A program made the translations under genes and the position numbers. This document shows, in pieces, positions 48,501 to 63,500 of a DNA stretch of 64,000 bases. The notes below the pieces were generated by a model. It was not told the origin of the DNA, did no database searches, and saw only the letters and a list, made by a program, of their open reading frames with translations. The stretch is from Ampullaceana balthica (taxonomy: Eukaryota; Mollusca; Gastropoda; Lymnaeidae): assembly GCA_944989445.1 (NCBI GenBank), contig CALYLW010000016.1, positions 4,657,765-4,721,764 on the forward strand, read 5' to 3'. Within the stretch, counting starts at the first letter, position 1. Each line of letters starts with the position of its first letter.

Positions 48501-51500
48501 AGAGTAGCCTAAAGATGGCACCCAGGTGGAGGGATCTCTTAGAGCTTACAGTTACTCTCAGACCTGGCACCCAGGGTGGAGGGATCTCCTAGAGATTACA
48601 GTTACTATCAGACCTGGCACCCAGGGTGGAGGGATCTCTTAGAGATTACAGTTACTCTCAGACCTGACACCCAGGGTGGAGGGATCTCTTACAGATTACA
48701 GCTACTCTCAGACCTGGCACCCAGGTTGGAGGGATCTCTTAGAGCTTACAGTTACTCTCCGACCTTGCACCCAGGGTGGAGGGATCTCTTAGAGATTACA
48801 GCTACTCTCAGACCTGGCACCCAGGGTGGAGGGATCTCTTAGGGATTACAGTTACTCTCAGACCTGGCACCCAGGGTGGAGGGATCTCTTAGAGATTACA
48901 GTTACTCTCAGACCTGGCACCCAGGGTGGAGGGATCTCTTAGAGATTACAGCTACTCTCAGATGTGGCACCCAGGGTGGAGGGATCTCTTAGAGATTACA
49001 GCTACTCTCAGACCTGGCACCCAGGTTGGAGGGATCTCTTAGAGATTACAGCTACTCTCAGACCTGGTACCCAGGGTGGAGGGATCTCTTAGAGATTACA
49101 GCTACTCTCACACCTGGCACCCAGGGTGGAGGGATCTCTTAGAGCTTACAGCTACTCTCAGACCTGGCACCCAGGGTGGAGGGATCTCTTAGAGCTTACA
49201 GTTACTCTCAGACCTGGCACCCAGGTTGGAGGGATCTCTTAGAGATTACAGCTACTCTCAGACCTGGCACCCAGGGTGGATGGATCTCTTAGAGATTAGA
49301 GTTACTCTCACACCTTGCACCCAGGGTGGAGGGATCTCTTAGAGATTACAGTTACCCTCACACCTGGCACCCAGGGTGGAGGGATCTCAAAGAGATTACA
49401 GTTACTCTCAGACCTGGCACCCAGGATGGAGGGATCTCTTAGAGATTACAGTTACTCTCAGACCTGGCACCCAGGGTGGAGGGATCTCTTAGAGATTACA
49501 GTTACTCTCAGACCTGGCACCCAGGGTGGAGGGATCTCTTAGAGATTACAGCTACTCTCAGACCTGGCACCCAGGGTGGAGGGATCTCTTAGAGATTACA
49601 GTTACTCTCTAACCAGCTAGCCTATGCTCAGGTTTTATTTATTTAAATCTGATAAAGTTTACAAAAAGTCATGTTAAACAAAAGTGTCCATTATGGTTTT
49701 CCAGTTACACATGGACCAGATTATTTTTGTATGTTTGCCAGTGTGGCACAGATGCCCAATATCTTATTGCCCATTATTTGCCAGTATGGCACAGATGCCC
49801 AATATCTTATTGCCCATCATTTCTAATGATCCAAACACCAACTCATTACCCAGCTTAGCACTTGTTAATATCATAGATACAAGAACAATTTTTTAATCTT
49901 TTTAAGAGGTTAAAAATATTTTAAAAAACACCAAATGTTCAATTCTTTAAATCAACATTTTTAACTCATTCGCTACTAATGCAACTGAATGCGACATACC
50001 CCCCTCGCTACTAATGCGCCCAAATGCGACATGGCGTCTAGCAACGCGCATATAAAAAATGATCCCGCGAGAAGCATTGTTACTGTGCGAATAGCTCTCG
50101 GCTTTTTAAAAAGTAGAAACATAGCTGATTTCATTAAAAAAACCCGGATGTTTATGTCATTTACGGTTCAAAAGCTGTGTGGCTTAGAAGTCGGACACTA
50201 TTTGGTGAAATTTGATCGTGTGGTTTCTGAATATTCTTATACAATGGCCTTCATTATCTTTACTCTTTAATTGCTGCTTCAACGTTTAATTATGCAGCAG
50301 TTAATAATTTAAACAATGAGGAATCAGATGTTGAAATTAGTGATAGTGATACTGATAATTGATAATAATTAACTCTTAACTCTAATCAGATTGACGCTAA
50401 CGAGAGTTATGAAATGAAGGAGATACTGTCACTAGTGTCACTGAATCTTGATCAGACAATTTGATTAGTGTTACAGACAATTTAATGAAATTACAGGGGA
50501 AATCATTTTCTCCCTATTGACAGCAGTCTCATAGACTACTTCAAGCTTTTCATGAACTCTTCCATGATCGAGTTGTTAATTGCTGAAACAAACATTTACG
50601 CTGAACCGCAGCAAACGGCCAAGGGTAAGAAGGACGCCCTGTGGAAGGAGGTTACTAATGAGGACATATATTAATTCCTCTACATTGACATCATGATTAG
50701 CCTCAAGTAACCAATTACAAAATTGTATTGGTCAGTGGCAGTGGCGGATTCAGCTATAGGGCAGGGGGGGCGGCTTGCCCCCCCGCGCCCCTGTTGGGTA
50801 TAAAATGGCGCCCCCCTAAAGACGCCCTCGATGAACACCAAAAAGGTGTCACTAGAGCAGAAAAAAATATTTCTAAACACGAAACTTGTAATCAACACCA
50901 AACTGCTTGCTAAATATTGTATATTAAATGATGAAACGGTAATATCTGGTTTAAATCAATCACTCGCATCTGAATTATCGGCGACAATTGATAATGTAGT
51001 TAAGTCTGCACAATTATTTTCTTTAACTATTGAATCAACCATTGATATATCTAGAATTGATCAGATGTCAGTTTCTTTACATTCAGTTTTAAAATCAGGA
51101 CATGTTGTGGAAAGATTTATAGGCTTTTATACTTTGGTAAACAGCGGCTGGATAACGAATAGTGCGCTAGTCTCACAAGCTGAGGGGCGTGGCATCTAGC
51201 CCACGTTAAAGCCACAATAAAAATAAATAAAGGTAAAAAAAGATTTTCAAAAACCACGTTTTTATAAGTGTACTAAAAAGAAGAAAATAAATTAAAACTT
51301 ATAAATTCAAGTTCATGTACTTTGATTTAATATGACTAAAAACTTGGGGCGGGTTTTTGGTATAAAAGTTAAAGAGAGATCTATAAGTGAGAGAATGAGT
51401 GAAATGCATATGTAAAACCTCATAAGCGCCCTCGTAAATAAAAAATGCTCCCGCATTTGCTGAGAAGATTTTAACGGAAATAAAAATGTGAAACATTGAT

Positions 51501-54500
51501 TTCACACTCTGTCGAGGACAGGCATACTCTGGAATTAAGAGTGGCCTTTAAACTCAGATAAAGAAACTTTCACCCAATTATTGTGCCCATGTTTTGAATT
51601 TGGTTACTATCGAGGCAATGTCTGTAAACAGTGGTATACAGTTGTTTTTTGGCGCAGATTTAAGGTTGTATGTATTCCTTACGTCTAGTTTACCACGTCT
51701 ACATACTCTTAAAGAATAAAAGAAATCTCAATATGAATCAACAGTAGATACTCTGAAACGAATTTCTGATACAAGATGTGCAAGCCGTAAGTATGCAGTT
51801 CATGCAGTTGTTGGATCATTCTCTGCTATTCTAGCCACACTTGATTCAGGGGAATCAACAGAATAGAAAGGAAGTGTCAGAGCAGAAGCTATGGGACTAT
51901 CTGTTTTAATAACAAAATATTCTTTTGTTTTTCTGATGCTATTTGTACAAAAGTTATCTTCATGTTATCAAACTACTTGCAACGCCTTTGCAAAACAGTT
52001 GATCGAAGTTGGAAAAAATAAGTTTGTTTAATATGAGAAGCGATGACGCTTTTGAAATGCTGAATGTAGATGTCAAATAATTTAATAACGAAAATGGTTC
52101 AAAACTATGTAGATGTTAAAACAGAATTTAAAGAAAATTGAATTGCAAAAAAGTAAAGTATGGCAGGCAAACTTAGCAGAGATAAAATGGCTGATGATCC
52201 AACTACACGCTTTAAATCTGAAACGTACTTCACTATCATGGATAAACTTGTAACACAAATAGATGATCGATATAATGACTTTCGGAGCACAGTTACTTAT
52301 TTCTATGGTATTGATCCATCACAAATGTCGGAGGAAAATAAAGATTATTTTCAAAGTTTATGCAAAATTTACAAACACGACATTAACCTTGAAGAAGCAA
52401 TCGTAGAATATAAGATGTGTATGCATTAACACAGCCACCCTTTCCTAGTAAACTAAAACTTAAAAAGGTTCAGCCATTCTTGACTGAAAAACTAATGGCA
52501 TCGGGTCTCACTAATTTGTCAATACTCCAATACTCTATAAAATTTACATGACTCTTCCTGTTAGTAGTGCTACTGCTTAAAGATGTTTCAGTAGATTGAA
52601 ACTCATCAAAAATTATTTGCGCTCAACAATGACAAACAAACGTCTGTCTGAATTGGCATTAATTTCAATTGAACGTGATCTAGCTGAGAACGTTGACTTT
52701 GAATCAAGGATAAATCGTTTTGCTTAAATGAAATCACATAGAAAGCAATTTATATAGGGGTGAGGTCTCTATCTTATCGTATCTTATCTGTTACAGACGC
52801 TCCTTCTATACAGAAGAATATTGCGTCATATGCTTATCCATGGTTTGTATTTAGTCCTGCATTCTTATTAGAGTATTGAATGTTTATTTAAGGCACTTAC
52901 AATCATTGTTTATGTAAAGTTAATAGATTTTCCCAAAGTTTGATGCTCAAACTTCCAGTGATAAATTATTTTTTAAAAAATTCTGAAGTAAATTGTTTAG
53001 TTTATTTATAAGTATAATATTATTGGCACTCTTTGTGTATGTGTTACTAATCCTGACCAATCCACTCAACCAAAATCTCTGTGTTTTTCATTATTCGTAG
53101 CATCAGATTACCTGGACTTAAACTGAACTATTTTGTCAGATAAAATTCTCATTTCATTCTTTCAGATAGAAAACTATTACAAGAACTAAAAACAGAAACT
53201 ATAAAAATTTTGTTAGTAAAAATAAGTTGTTCTGTTTGGAACTAAGTTCATAATTTACTGTAATCTTTTTATCCTACATATGATATATGCATATAATACG
53301 TATATGATAAATGATTTCTTTAATTACTTAGGCCTTTTATTAATGATTAACATTTTTTTAAAATACATTATATTTTATTTGCATTTGTGACCTAATACTC
53401 TCCTGAATATAAAGCAATTGTTTGTATATTGAAGAGATTCATTGCAATAATTTGATGTAAACAAAAATAATATTAAATACATGTAATGTACTTTGAATGA
53501 TCAACACAGCATTTATTATTTAACACTTAGTTATTTGTTTGAGTTACTGTCAGTGCTATTTATGGCAAGCTGAACAAACTGATGAGACATCTTGCAGATA
53601 GTACAACAAACTATTGGAGGCCTATAAAAAATTTAATAAAATTATACCTCATTATCAAAACATTTTAGAAGTTTTATTTAGCACAAAGACTATAAACTTA
53701 TTCTGTTGAGTTTTCTATGTTAAAGTCTGCTAGGATATTCAGCAATTGAAAGTGAACACAAAGGATTATGAGAAATTTAGATTTCGTCACAAATAACAGC
53801 TCCCAAATTAACTACCATTTTCATAAATTCAATTGATTAACCATATCTACGTAAGACTAGATGATATGTTTCTTTTTGTCTAGCAAGTTGCCATAGGGAA
53901 ACTCTGAAAATGTATGTAACATAAACAACACATTTTAGATTTCATATTTGAGACTGCTGCAGTCTGTTAAGGTGAAAACTTATTAAAGTAAATCTCACAT
54001 TTAAAGTGAGCAGAAAAGTTTTTTTAACATAAAATATAGCAAAAATAGTAAATCTCATATCAAATTTCTAATCTTCATTGCAGAACCAGCAATTTAGACA
54101 AATGAATTTTATTTCAGCACCTATAAATATTTGCACTAAGTGCATGAATAAATTATTTTTTTTGGCGCCCCTTGAAATTCTCCTCGCCCCCCCACGAAGA
54201 CAAACCTAAATCCGCCACTGGTCAGTGGATTAGATGTTTCTCAAAGTTTCATGAGACAATAAATTGACAAAAAGGTGACAAACAACGGAGGTCGCATCCC
54301 AAAACAGCGATGTAAATTTTCAAAAAACACTTTTCAAGATTTATTTCAAATATATTTGTGAATTAAAGTGCATCAACCTATACATTTTTTTAAAGCTCAT
54401 TCAATTTTCTGTTTTTTGGTGTGTGTTTTGTTATTTTAAAATTTCATTTAGGTGTTTAAAAATATTTTTATTTAACATGGGGGTGAATGTTTTTTGAGAG

Positions 54501-57500
54501 TAATCTCCCTTTGCTTAGTATTTCAGGGGGTGTTTTGGTTATTGCGCTTAGTAGCGAATGAGTTAAACAAACGTATATTTTAAAATGTTTTTTAAATGAC
54601 AAAATATGATTTATCCTACAGAAAAAGAAAAAAAAACTAAAGTGAAAAATACCAATTTCTCGGGTAGATTGAACCACAGGCAAACTCCATCGACTTGAGT
54701 TACTTCCCTTGACAACCTTAACAGAGACCTCATACTGGCTGCCAGGGTCCAGGTTAGTCAACATAAGCACCTGCTCACTGGTATTGATGTAGTTATAAGC
54801 TTCGCCAGTCAGAGGAGAATATCTTATCTGTCCAGATGAACATTTAAAAATGCGTTGATGAAAAGAAATATATTTTATACTTAACAAAAATTGATGGAAA
54901 TAGTTTTGATGATGATGGCTTTCTTCTAAAGCAATACCACGATTCGAATGAGTACAACAGAAAAATGTATGAATACCACAGCTAACCATATGATGCCACT
55001 GACAACCATATAATACCACAGCTAACCATATGATGCCACTGACAACCTTATAATACCACAGCTAACCATATGAGGCCACTGACAACCATATAATACCACA
55101 GCTAACCATATGATGCCACTGACAACCATATAATACCACAGCTAACCATATGATGCCACTGACAACCATATAATACCACAGCTAACCATATGATGCCACT
55201 GACAACCATATATTACCACAGCTAACCATACGATGCCACTGACAACCATATAATACCACAAAAAAGCATGAGCTCTGATGTTCAAACAGTCTTCAAATGT
55301 TTCTTTTATTTATCATTATTGTCACAATCTTTCAAAAGTTTAAGAAGACTACTTCACAATTTCAGTACAGACAATTCAAGTAAGTTCAGGCCAAGGGACT
55401 ACTTCGTGTGTCCATCCAAAGCAGAAACTTTGACTAGGGACTTCATAGAAGAATGCAGCACTTTTAGAGATGCATATTGGATGTTAATTCTTTCAAATTC
55501 TAGTTCTGATAAATGATCCAAAAAAATAATAATTTGGTTTGGCAATATAGTGAATACTGAGATCCACCGTAAACCTACATGTGGAAGAAAGTCAGCAGTC
55601 CCAAGCCTGCGCTCCTCCTGGGGCTTCCCGGAAGATCCCCTCAGTAGTCTGGCTCCCTAGGGGACATAACAGCTGAGAACCCCCCCCCCGGGGTGGTGGC
55701 TTCTGAAGTGACCACCTGGGCATCCAGGACAGAAAGTCGAAAATGCCTCCACTAAATTGACCTCACAAGGAGGGGTGGAATTCTCTACATTGACCCACCC
55801 CAGCAAAGCACACGAGTCTCAATGGTTAGGACCGCCGCTAAGCAGGGGTTCATCAATGCCTACCTAGGGTGTGACCCCCACTGGAAGGTTTCCTCAGAGC
55901 TGGTGTCCGCTGCGTTCTTCGCGGTTCCTTTTGCTAATCCGTACTGGCGCTCCTGGCCATAAACTGGCAACGTTCAATGGGGTTGCTAGTAAAATGAGGG
56001 GGACGAAACGGTCGCTTCGGAGTAACCCGACCCTCAACGGGTACTTTGGTTTTCATTATTGGCATTGCATCTAAATGCTTTGCCTAAGATCCGTACAGTG
56101 ACTGTAATCATATGTGACTAGCACCTAACACCTAACATAACAGACTTTGGCATTGCCTGCCAGAATATGTCATTTTTTTTGGGTCGCGGTCAGGTCCGCG
56201 ACCCTGCTCGTCCGTCCAGCCCCATAAGGGCCACCCCTTCTCAAAGGACTGAGATCCACTAAATGGGTCAAATCAATGTAATGTAATCTAAAATGACAAG
56301 GGCCTAGTACTCAAACATTCAAATTACCTTAACAATTTAGCTTAAATATTTTGTGTTGTTCCAGAAATACAACAATTTCTGAGGTAAATATAAGGGTTCA
56401 ATGTCTAAACAACAAATATAATCATTACAAATCTACAAACAGGTAATACGTTTCATATAATCATTACAAATTTACAAACAGTTAATACGTTTCATAAGTT
56501 TCCTAGCAGCTACTTTTCTTTGATCAATCTTTTAAAATTAACTTAGCCAAAGCTAAAGTCCAAATCCGATAGATAAAAATGATACGAAAATGTCTTTAGG
56601 GCATTGTTGTTCTGAATGGCCTCAAAAAGGAGTACAGTAGTGCCTCCACACATTTATGTCTACATTTGATCAAATGGACCTTCAGCTAGTGTGTCCACCT
56701 TCAGCTGGTGTGTCCACCTTCAGCTGGTGTGTCCACCTTCAGCTGGTGTGTCCACCTTCAGCTGGTGTGTCCACCTTCAGCTGGTGTGTCCACCTTCAGC
56801 TGGTGTGTCCACCTTCAGCTGGTGTGTCCACCTTCAGCTGGTGTGTCCACCTTCAGCTGGTGTGTCCACCTTCAGCTGGTGTGTCCACCTTCAGCTGGTG
56901 TGTCCACCTTCAGCTGGTGTGTCCACCTTCAGCTGGTGTGTCCACCTTCAGCTGGTGTGTCCACCTTCAGCTGGTGTGTCCACCTTCAGCTGGTGTGTCC
57001 ACCTTCAGCTGGTGTGTCCACCTTCAGCTGGTGTGTCCACCTTCAGCTGGTGTGTCCACCTTCAGCTAGTGCGTCCATTCAATCAAGACGACTAGGATCC
57101 TTCATGTTTTTATAACTAAATATTTATTAAAACTGCCATTTGGCTTAAGTGCTGAATTCTGACTGAGAGGATTATTGTCTGGTTGGGACAAAGTTAGACA
57201 TTGATTACTGTTAGATCTGTTCACTCAATACACAACATGCAGCCCCCCACCCATCACCCCATGAAGTGTTTACCAGGTAGACCCGTCCATCCATGGCTTT
57301 CTGGATATCTGGGATGGCTGGATCTGACCAAGAAAGTTTCAATGAGGTTTGACTCTCTGCTTGGATGGTAAGTTTGATGGGGGTCAGGAATGGCAGGGGT
57401 TGGACAGGGACTGGAGAGAAAATAGGTCAACAACTGTTGACATCCAAGAAGTGATGACCTTCTTTTGTAAACACTTAATCTGAACACAATGTCTCTCAAA

Positions 57501-60500
57501 GTTTAAGATGATATAATTTAGCAATGGATCTTATGTATGATTAATGATTTCTTTTTAGAAAATAAATAAAACCATTATTTAAAAAAAAATGATTGTTTGC
57601 TTATTTTTATTTTGAGTTTAAATTTAATGACAGTACTCAGTGCTAGTTATCAGTTAATAACCTTCTCTGGTTCTGGCTATGATAAAAGTTGGTGAACTTT
57701 CTCCTATTTGGTTGAATGCCCGGACACTGATGACATACTCTGAGTCTGGTTCTGAGGACAGAAATACTCTGAACATGAAATATATTTCTCTCATAGTAGA
57801 TACTTTTAGGCCATCTCTCTCTCTATTTTTAAATGAATTATTTTATTGATGAATGAATTATTTTAAGATCAATATTTATAATGTTTTGAACATATCTCAT
57901 AAGAATTGATGTTTCATTAGTGTGAATAAAACTAAGTGCTACATCTGTTATTGTGAGTCATGCATCCAACAGCCCTAACAGCTTTCAACTCACTCAATGA
58001 CTTGATCGTGTAGGTCAGCTGTGTTGGACCAAGGATCTTCCTGTAGACCTCTGGTATAAACTGACCATAGCCGACCACATAGCCAAGTAAAGGGAATCCT
58101 GTGGAAATTGTTTAGTATGTTAGGCACCAAATCAATTTGAGCCTCAATTTTGCTTGTTGCCTAAAAATATATTTGTGTGTCTCATGTGCTTTTAATCTTA
58201 CTGTTTACAAAAAAACAAAAGTACTTGATAAGATTTGTATCTCTTTAAAAAGTGGCTCACTTTCTAAAATAACTTGTTTGTTCTTCTTCAAGAAAATAAT
58301 GCAATCCAATTAAATATCATTACTGCATAGAAACAGATTATTGAAGAGTGATTCTGTACCTAAAGAAAAGAAAATCAACATTGCACAGATAAATCTATGT
58401 GAAAACCAACTGTATTAACACCCAACAGCAAATCAACATTGCACAGATAAATCTATGTGAAAACCAACTGTATTAACACCCAACAGCAAATCAACATTGC
58501 ACAGATAAATCTATGTGAAAACCAACTGTATTAACACCCAACAGCAAATCAACATTGCACAGATAAATCTATGTGAAAACCAACTGTATTAACACCCAAC
58601 AGCAAATCAACTTTGCACAGATAGAAGTAACTGAATACTTATTGTCTAAACAATGAAAAATGTCAAGTGTTTCATTTCTTAGCATCAGTATAGAACTGTC
58701 ATGTGTCATACATGATATCTGTGAGATCAGTTCCTGATGATGTCCTTACCTCTGAGTGGAGGTTCCCTCCAGGTCAAGGTCAAGGAGTGTTCTGTGGCCA
58801 CAGCTGTTAGGCCCTCTGGGGGGTGGGGCCTGGTCGGGACTATAGATAGAAATAAGTTGATTTCAAATTGTGGGAGGGAGGGTGGTTGGTGGGGCTACAC
58901 CTGTTACTGGATTAGTTTCAAGGTTCTATGAAAGGAGGCGGGGAGAGAGAGAGGTCTGTTTGTATTGGGGATAGGATCAAATCTAAATGAATTGCTTGAA
59001 GTTCTATGGCAAATGCTGAAACACTTATAATGTATGGGATACTGTATACAGGTTACATGAAAACTATTGCTATGTCTGTTGTCAGGTAATGTACTACTTC
59101 TAGTTATCTTGACTGTACCACAAAGTCTATGAGTTTACCTGCAGGGAACGTTGACTCCACAGTTATCTTGACTGTACCACAAAGTCTATGAGTTTACCTG
59201 CAGGGAACGTTGACTCCACCCAAGGTGAGTACTGTCCTGTTCCATTGACTGTCATTGCTGCTACTCTCAATGTGTAAGGTTTAGATGTGGACATATCTGA
59301 AGATAAGAGTGATAACCCAAATTGACTAAGTGATGTCCCACACTGACTGAGTGATGCTAGTTCCCTGGGTTATGTGTCCCCTGAATTATGTTCCCTGTGT
59401 TATGTCCCCTGGGTTATGTCCCCTGTGTTATGCCCCCTGTGTTATGCCCCCTGTGTTATGTGCCCTAAATGTCCCCTGGGTTATGTCCCCTATTTTATGT
59501 GCCCTGGGTTATGTGCCCTGTGTTATGTCCCCTGTGTTATGTGCCCTGTGTTATGTCCCCTGTGTTATGTCCCCTGTGTTATGTGCCCTGGGTTATGTGC
59601 CCTGTGTTATGTCCCCTGAATTATGTCCCCTGTTTTATGTGCCCTGTTTTATGTCCCCTTTGTTATGTGCCCTGGGTTATGTGCCCTGGGTTATGTCACC
59701 TGGGTTATGTCCCCTGTGTTATGTCCCCTGTTTTATGTGCCCTGGGTTATGTCCCCTGTTTTACGTGCCCTATGTGTGTTATGTGCCCTATGTTATGTGC
59801 CCGTGTTATGTCCCCTGTTTTATGTGCCCTGGGTTATGTCCCCTGTGTTATGTCCCCTGTGTTATGTCCTCTGTTTTATGTGCCCTGGGTTATGTCCCCT
59901 GTGTTATGTCCTCTGTTTTATGTGCCCTATGTGGGTTATGCGCCCTGTGTTATGTACCCTGGGTTATGTGCCCTGGGTTATGTCCCCTGGGTTATGTGCA
60001 CTGAATTATGTCCCCTGAATTATGTGCCCTATGTGGGTTATGTCCCCTGAATTATGTGCCCTAGGTGGGTTATGTCCCCTGAATTATGTGCCCTGTTTTA
60101 TGTGCCCTGTGTGGGTTATGTCCCCTGTGTTATGTGCCCTATGTGGGTTATGTCCCCTGAATTATGTGCCCTGGGTTATGTGCCCTGTTTTATGTGCCCT
60201 GGGTTATGTGCCCTGTTTTATGTGCCCTATGTGGGTTATGTCCCCTGACTCACTCAAGAAGGTGAAGTTGGTCAACAACTTAGAGACCCTAAAGCTGGCC
60301 AGTCTCTGTCCATCTCTCTCCCTTAGGATCAGCTTATACCCAGTGATGACCCCGTTGACCTCGTCAGGATCTGGTGGACTCCAAGTGGCCAGGAGAGCCT
60401 AAATAAATGATCAGTTTATAAACGTTTCCCTGGCATGAAGTAATCTAACATTTAATCAGTATTCTTTAACTATGCAAACTTGAATGTACAACTTCAATAT

Positions 60501-63500
60501 TGACTTAAGGACATAATAATTGAGTATGGTGGTGTTAGGATGTGAATCCACTTTTGTCTTGATTGCCTTGCTGTTAAATGTTTTCTATTTAATTCTTGAA
60601 AAATAAAGATTTTGATTTAGCATTTGATATTCTGTAAAGAAAACAATTTTATTTCAGTTTCAGTCATATCTATTAGAGAAAAGCCAGTTGCACAAGTTAT
60701 TAAATTAGTTTGGAGATTGAAAAAAATAAATAAACACAATATATCCATTCTGTCAAAAGTTATAATACAAAATAGATAATTACAATATAAAAACATTTTT
60801 TAAACATTTAAAATACAACATTAACAATTACAATTGTTTTAATCTGGCAACAGTTACAATACAACATTAACAATTACAATTGTTTCAATCTGTCAACAGT
60901 TACAATACAACATTAACAATTACTATTGTTTTAATCTGGCAACAGTTACAATACAATATTAACAATTACAATTGTTTCAATCTGTCAACAGTTACAATAC
61001 AACATTAACAATTACAATTGTTTTAATTTTGCAACAGTTACAATACAACATTAACAATTACAATTGTTTCAATCTGTCAACAGTTACAATACAACATTAA
61101 CAATTACAATTGTTTTAATCTGGCAACAGTTACAATACAACATTAACAATTACAATTGTTTCAATCTGGCAACAATTACTATACAACATTAACAATTACA
61201 ATTGTTTCAATCTGTCAACAGTTACAATACAACATTCACAATTACAATTGTTTCAATCTGGCAACAGTTACATTACAACATTAATAATTACAATTGTTTC
61301 AATCTCTCAACAAAGACAACACTAACATTGTTTCAATCCGCCAACAGGAAGTAACAATCATAAATCTTACCGTTGAATTGATTGGTTGGAGCTGAACATC
61401 TTTAGGCGGGCCGTCAGGTTTGTCACTAAAAGTTTTAGTGAACATGACAATCCCTTCCCCAAGTAACACACCGTCATAAGGGATAATCTCAAACCTAGTG
61501 TTGTAAACATAGTGAACTAAACAAAACATTTTGCACATAAACAACTTTTAAGGCATTAAGCTTCCAGATTTTTTAAAAGTTATGGCAGAAAATAATAAAT
61601 TATTTTGATATATGGGTTTAGATGTCACAGATGATCTGTGTTTTCTGTGCTGCATGTTCCACTCACATGTATGTTCCGCTCACCTGTATGTTCCACTCAC
61701 CTGTATGTTCCACTCACCTGTAGTTGCTGAACTTTTTCAAACTTCCTGCCACATAGTTCATTGAACTCCCACTTAGCCAGGCGCTCTGTTTATCTTTGTG
61801 GCCAGGCCGCCAGTAACGGATGTGGTACCTGGTCACATGACCCCTCTCCGGGGGCTCCCACTGGACGTGTATCTTTGTGGATGATATGGCCAGTGCTTTG
61901 GCATGCTTGACCATGCTAGGTGGATAGGCTAATTGATAGGGAAGTTTAAAATTGTGTGTGTATCTATTTGATAGAACTGAACACAGTAATTCCATATAAA
62001 AGAAACAAACTTCTGTGTTGCCAAGGATTAAAACAATCCTGTCTAACAATTACAAGAACTTCCATTAACTTAAGAATTTAATAAAAACCATTCAAGTGAA
62101 GCACTCTACGAGAATATCATGGAACAACAACCCCTCCCCTCTAGTTGCACAATTACAGATATTTGACACTCTGGCAACATCATTAAATCTCTCATCTTAC
62201 TTTTACATAGCATATTTATTGGCTAAATATTTCAATTTCCATAAATTACATTTGCAGTTAAAATAAATAAATAATGTAGTCTGGTTATTTATAAGAGAAG
62301 AGTTTATCTTGGTAAATTTGAGAGTCCTTGTGTTATATTTGTTGTAATTAGCACAAAACATGTATGATTATCTTTATAACTTTCCAGAGTCAGTCTATGA
62401 ATCAGTTAGTGATTGGGTAATTATATAAGAGATTCTATGTGTTACCTAGTTACCTTGTGTAGCTGTCCTTATGTAGTGAGGTTCTGATATCTATTTGTTA
62501 CCTAGTTACCTTGTGTAGCTGTCCTTATGTAGTGAGGTTCTGCATCTCCTGCCTCATTGTAAGCTCTGATAGACACGACGTACTTGGTTGACGGCACTGA
62601 AATGGTACACAGTTGATGACAATTTAAATGGTACACAGTTGATGACAACTTAAATGGTACACAGTTGATGACAACTTAAATGGTACACAGTTGATGACAA
62701 CTTAAATGGTACACAGTTGATGACAACTGAAATGGTACACAGTTGATGACAATTTAAATGGTACACAGTTGATGACAACTTAAATGGTACACAGTTGATG
62801 ACAACTTAAATGGTACACAGTTGATGACAACTTAAATAATACACAGTTGATGACAACTTAAATGGTACACAGTTGATGACAACTTAAATGGTACACAGTT
62901 GATGACAACTTAAATGGTACACAGTTGATGACAACTTAAATGGTACACAGTTGATGACAACTTAAATGGTACACAGTTGATGACAACTTAAATGGTACAC
63001 AGTTGATGACAACTTTAATTTCTATTAATACACTTTGCAACATTATTAGATTTTTGTGACAAAAATAAAACACTTTAGATATCATTATACACGTGTGTCA
63101 CCCAATATGCAATATTAAATACTAGACAAAAATAAAACACTTTAGATATCATTATACACGTGTGTCACCCAATATGCAATATTAAATACTAGACAAAAAT
63201 AAAGAAAATATACACATTATAGAAACTAAATAGTTATTTATTATTTAACTGACAGTTTCACCAAAACTGAAAAAAAATCATATGTCATATTATTTTCACA
63301 ACCACTATCAATTATTTAATGAAGCATATTTTTTAAATATGCAAACTGTGACAACTTACTCAGATCATCTGTGACAACTTACTCAGATCATCTGTGACAA
63401 CTTACTGAGATCATCAATGTCAAACTGCCTGACATCTGCCCCTACTGTAGCTCTCCTCACATTGAGTGGGTCAGTGAGTGGACCGTAGACAATCTTGTAG

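Larger units (their letters stand above)
49961..54566 (+). mobile_element. piggyBac-like transposon, interrupted
   Basis: TTAA target sites bound inverted ends CTCATTCGCTACTAATGC and GCGCTTAGTAGCGAATGAG (49961-49964 and 54563-54566), the hallmark of piggyBac insertion. A transposase remnant lies at 50270-50730. A 3482-bp hAT element is inserted at 50739. Without it the element would be about 1.1 kb, so much of the transposase is missing. Confidence 0.85.

Noticed and set aside
55268..56074. + strand open frames of 82 and 67 codons
   Set aside because: No recognised domain, no supported splice context and location in an intron; the second lies in probable retroelement debris.
56656..57115. 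Three overlapping + strand frames of about 135 codons (CPPSAGVSTFSWCVHLQ)
   Set aside because: A 19-bp repeat reads open in every frame; it lies in an intron of the minus-strand gene.
59351..60402. + strand open frames rich in CPLCYVPCVMSP
   Set aside because: Artefact of the CCCTGNGTTATGT minisatellite, antisense to the DCC-like exon at 60254-60398.
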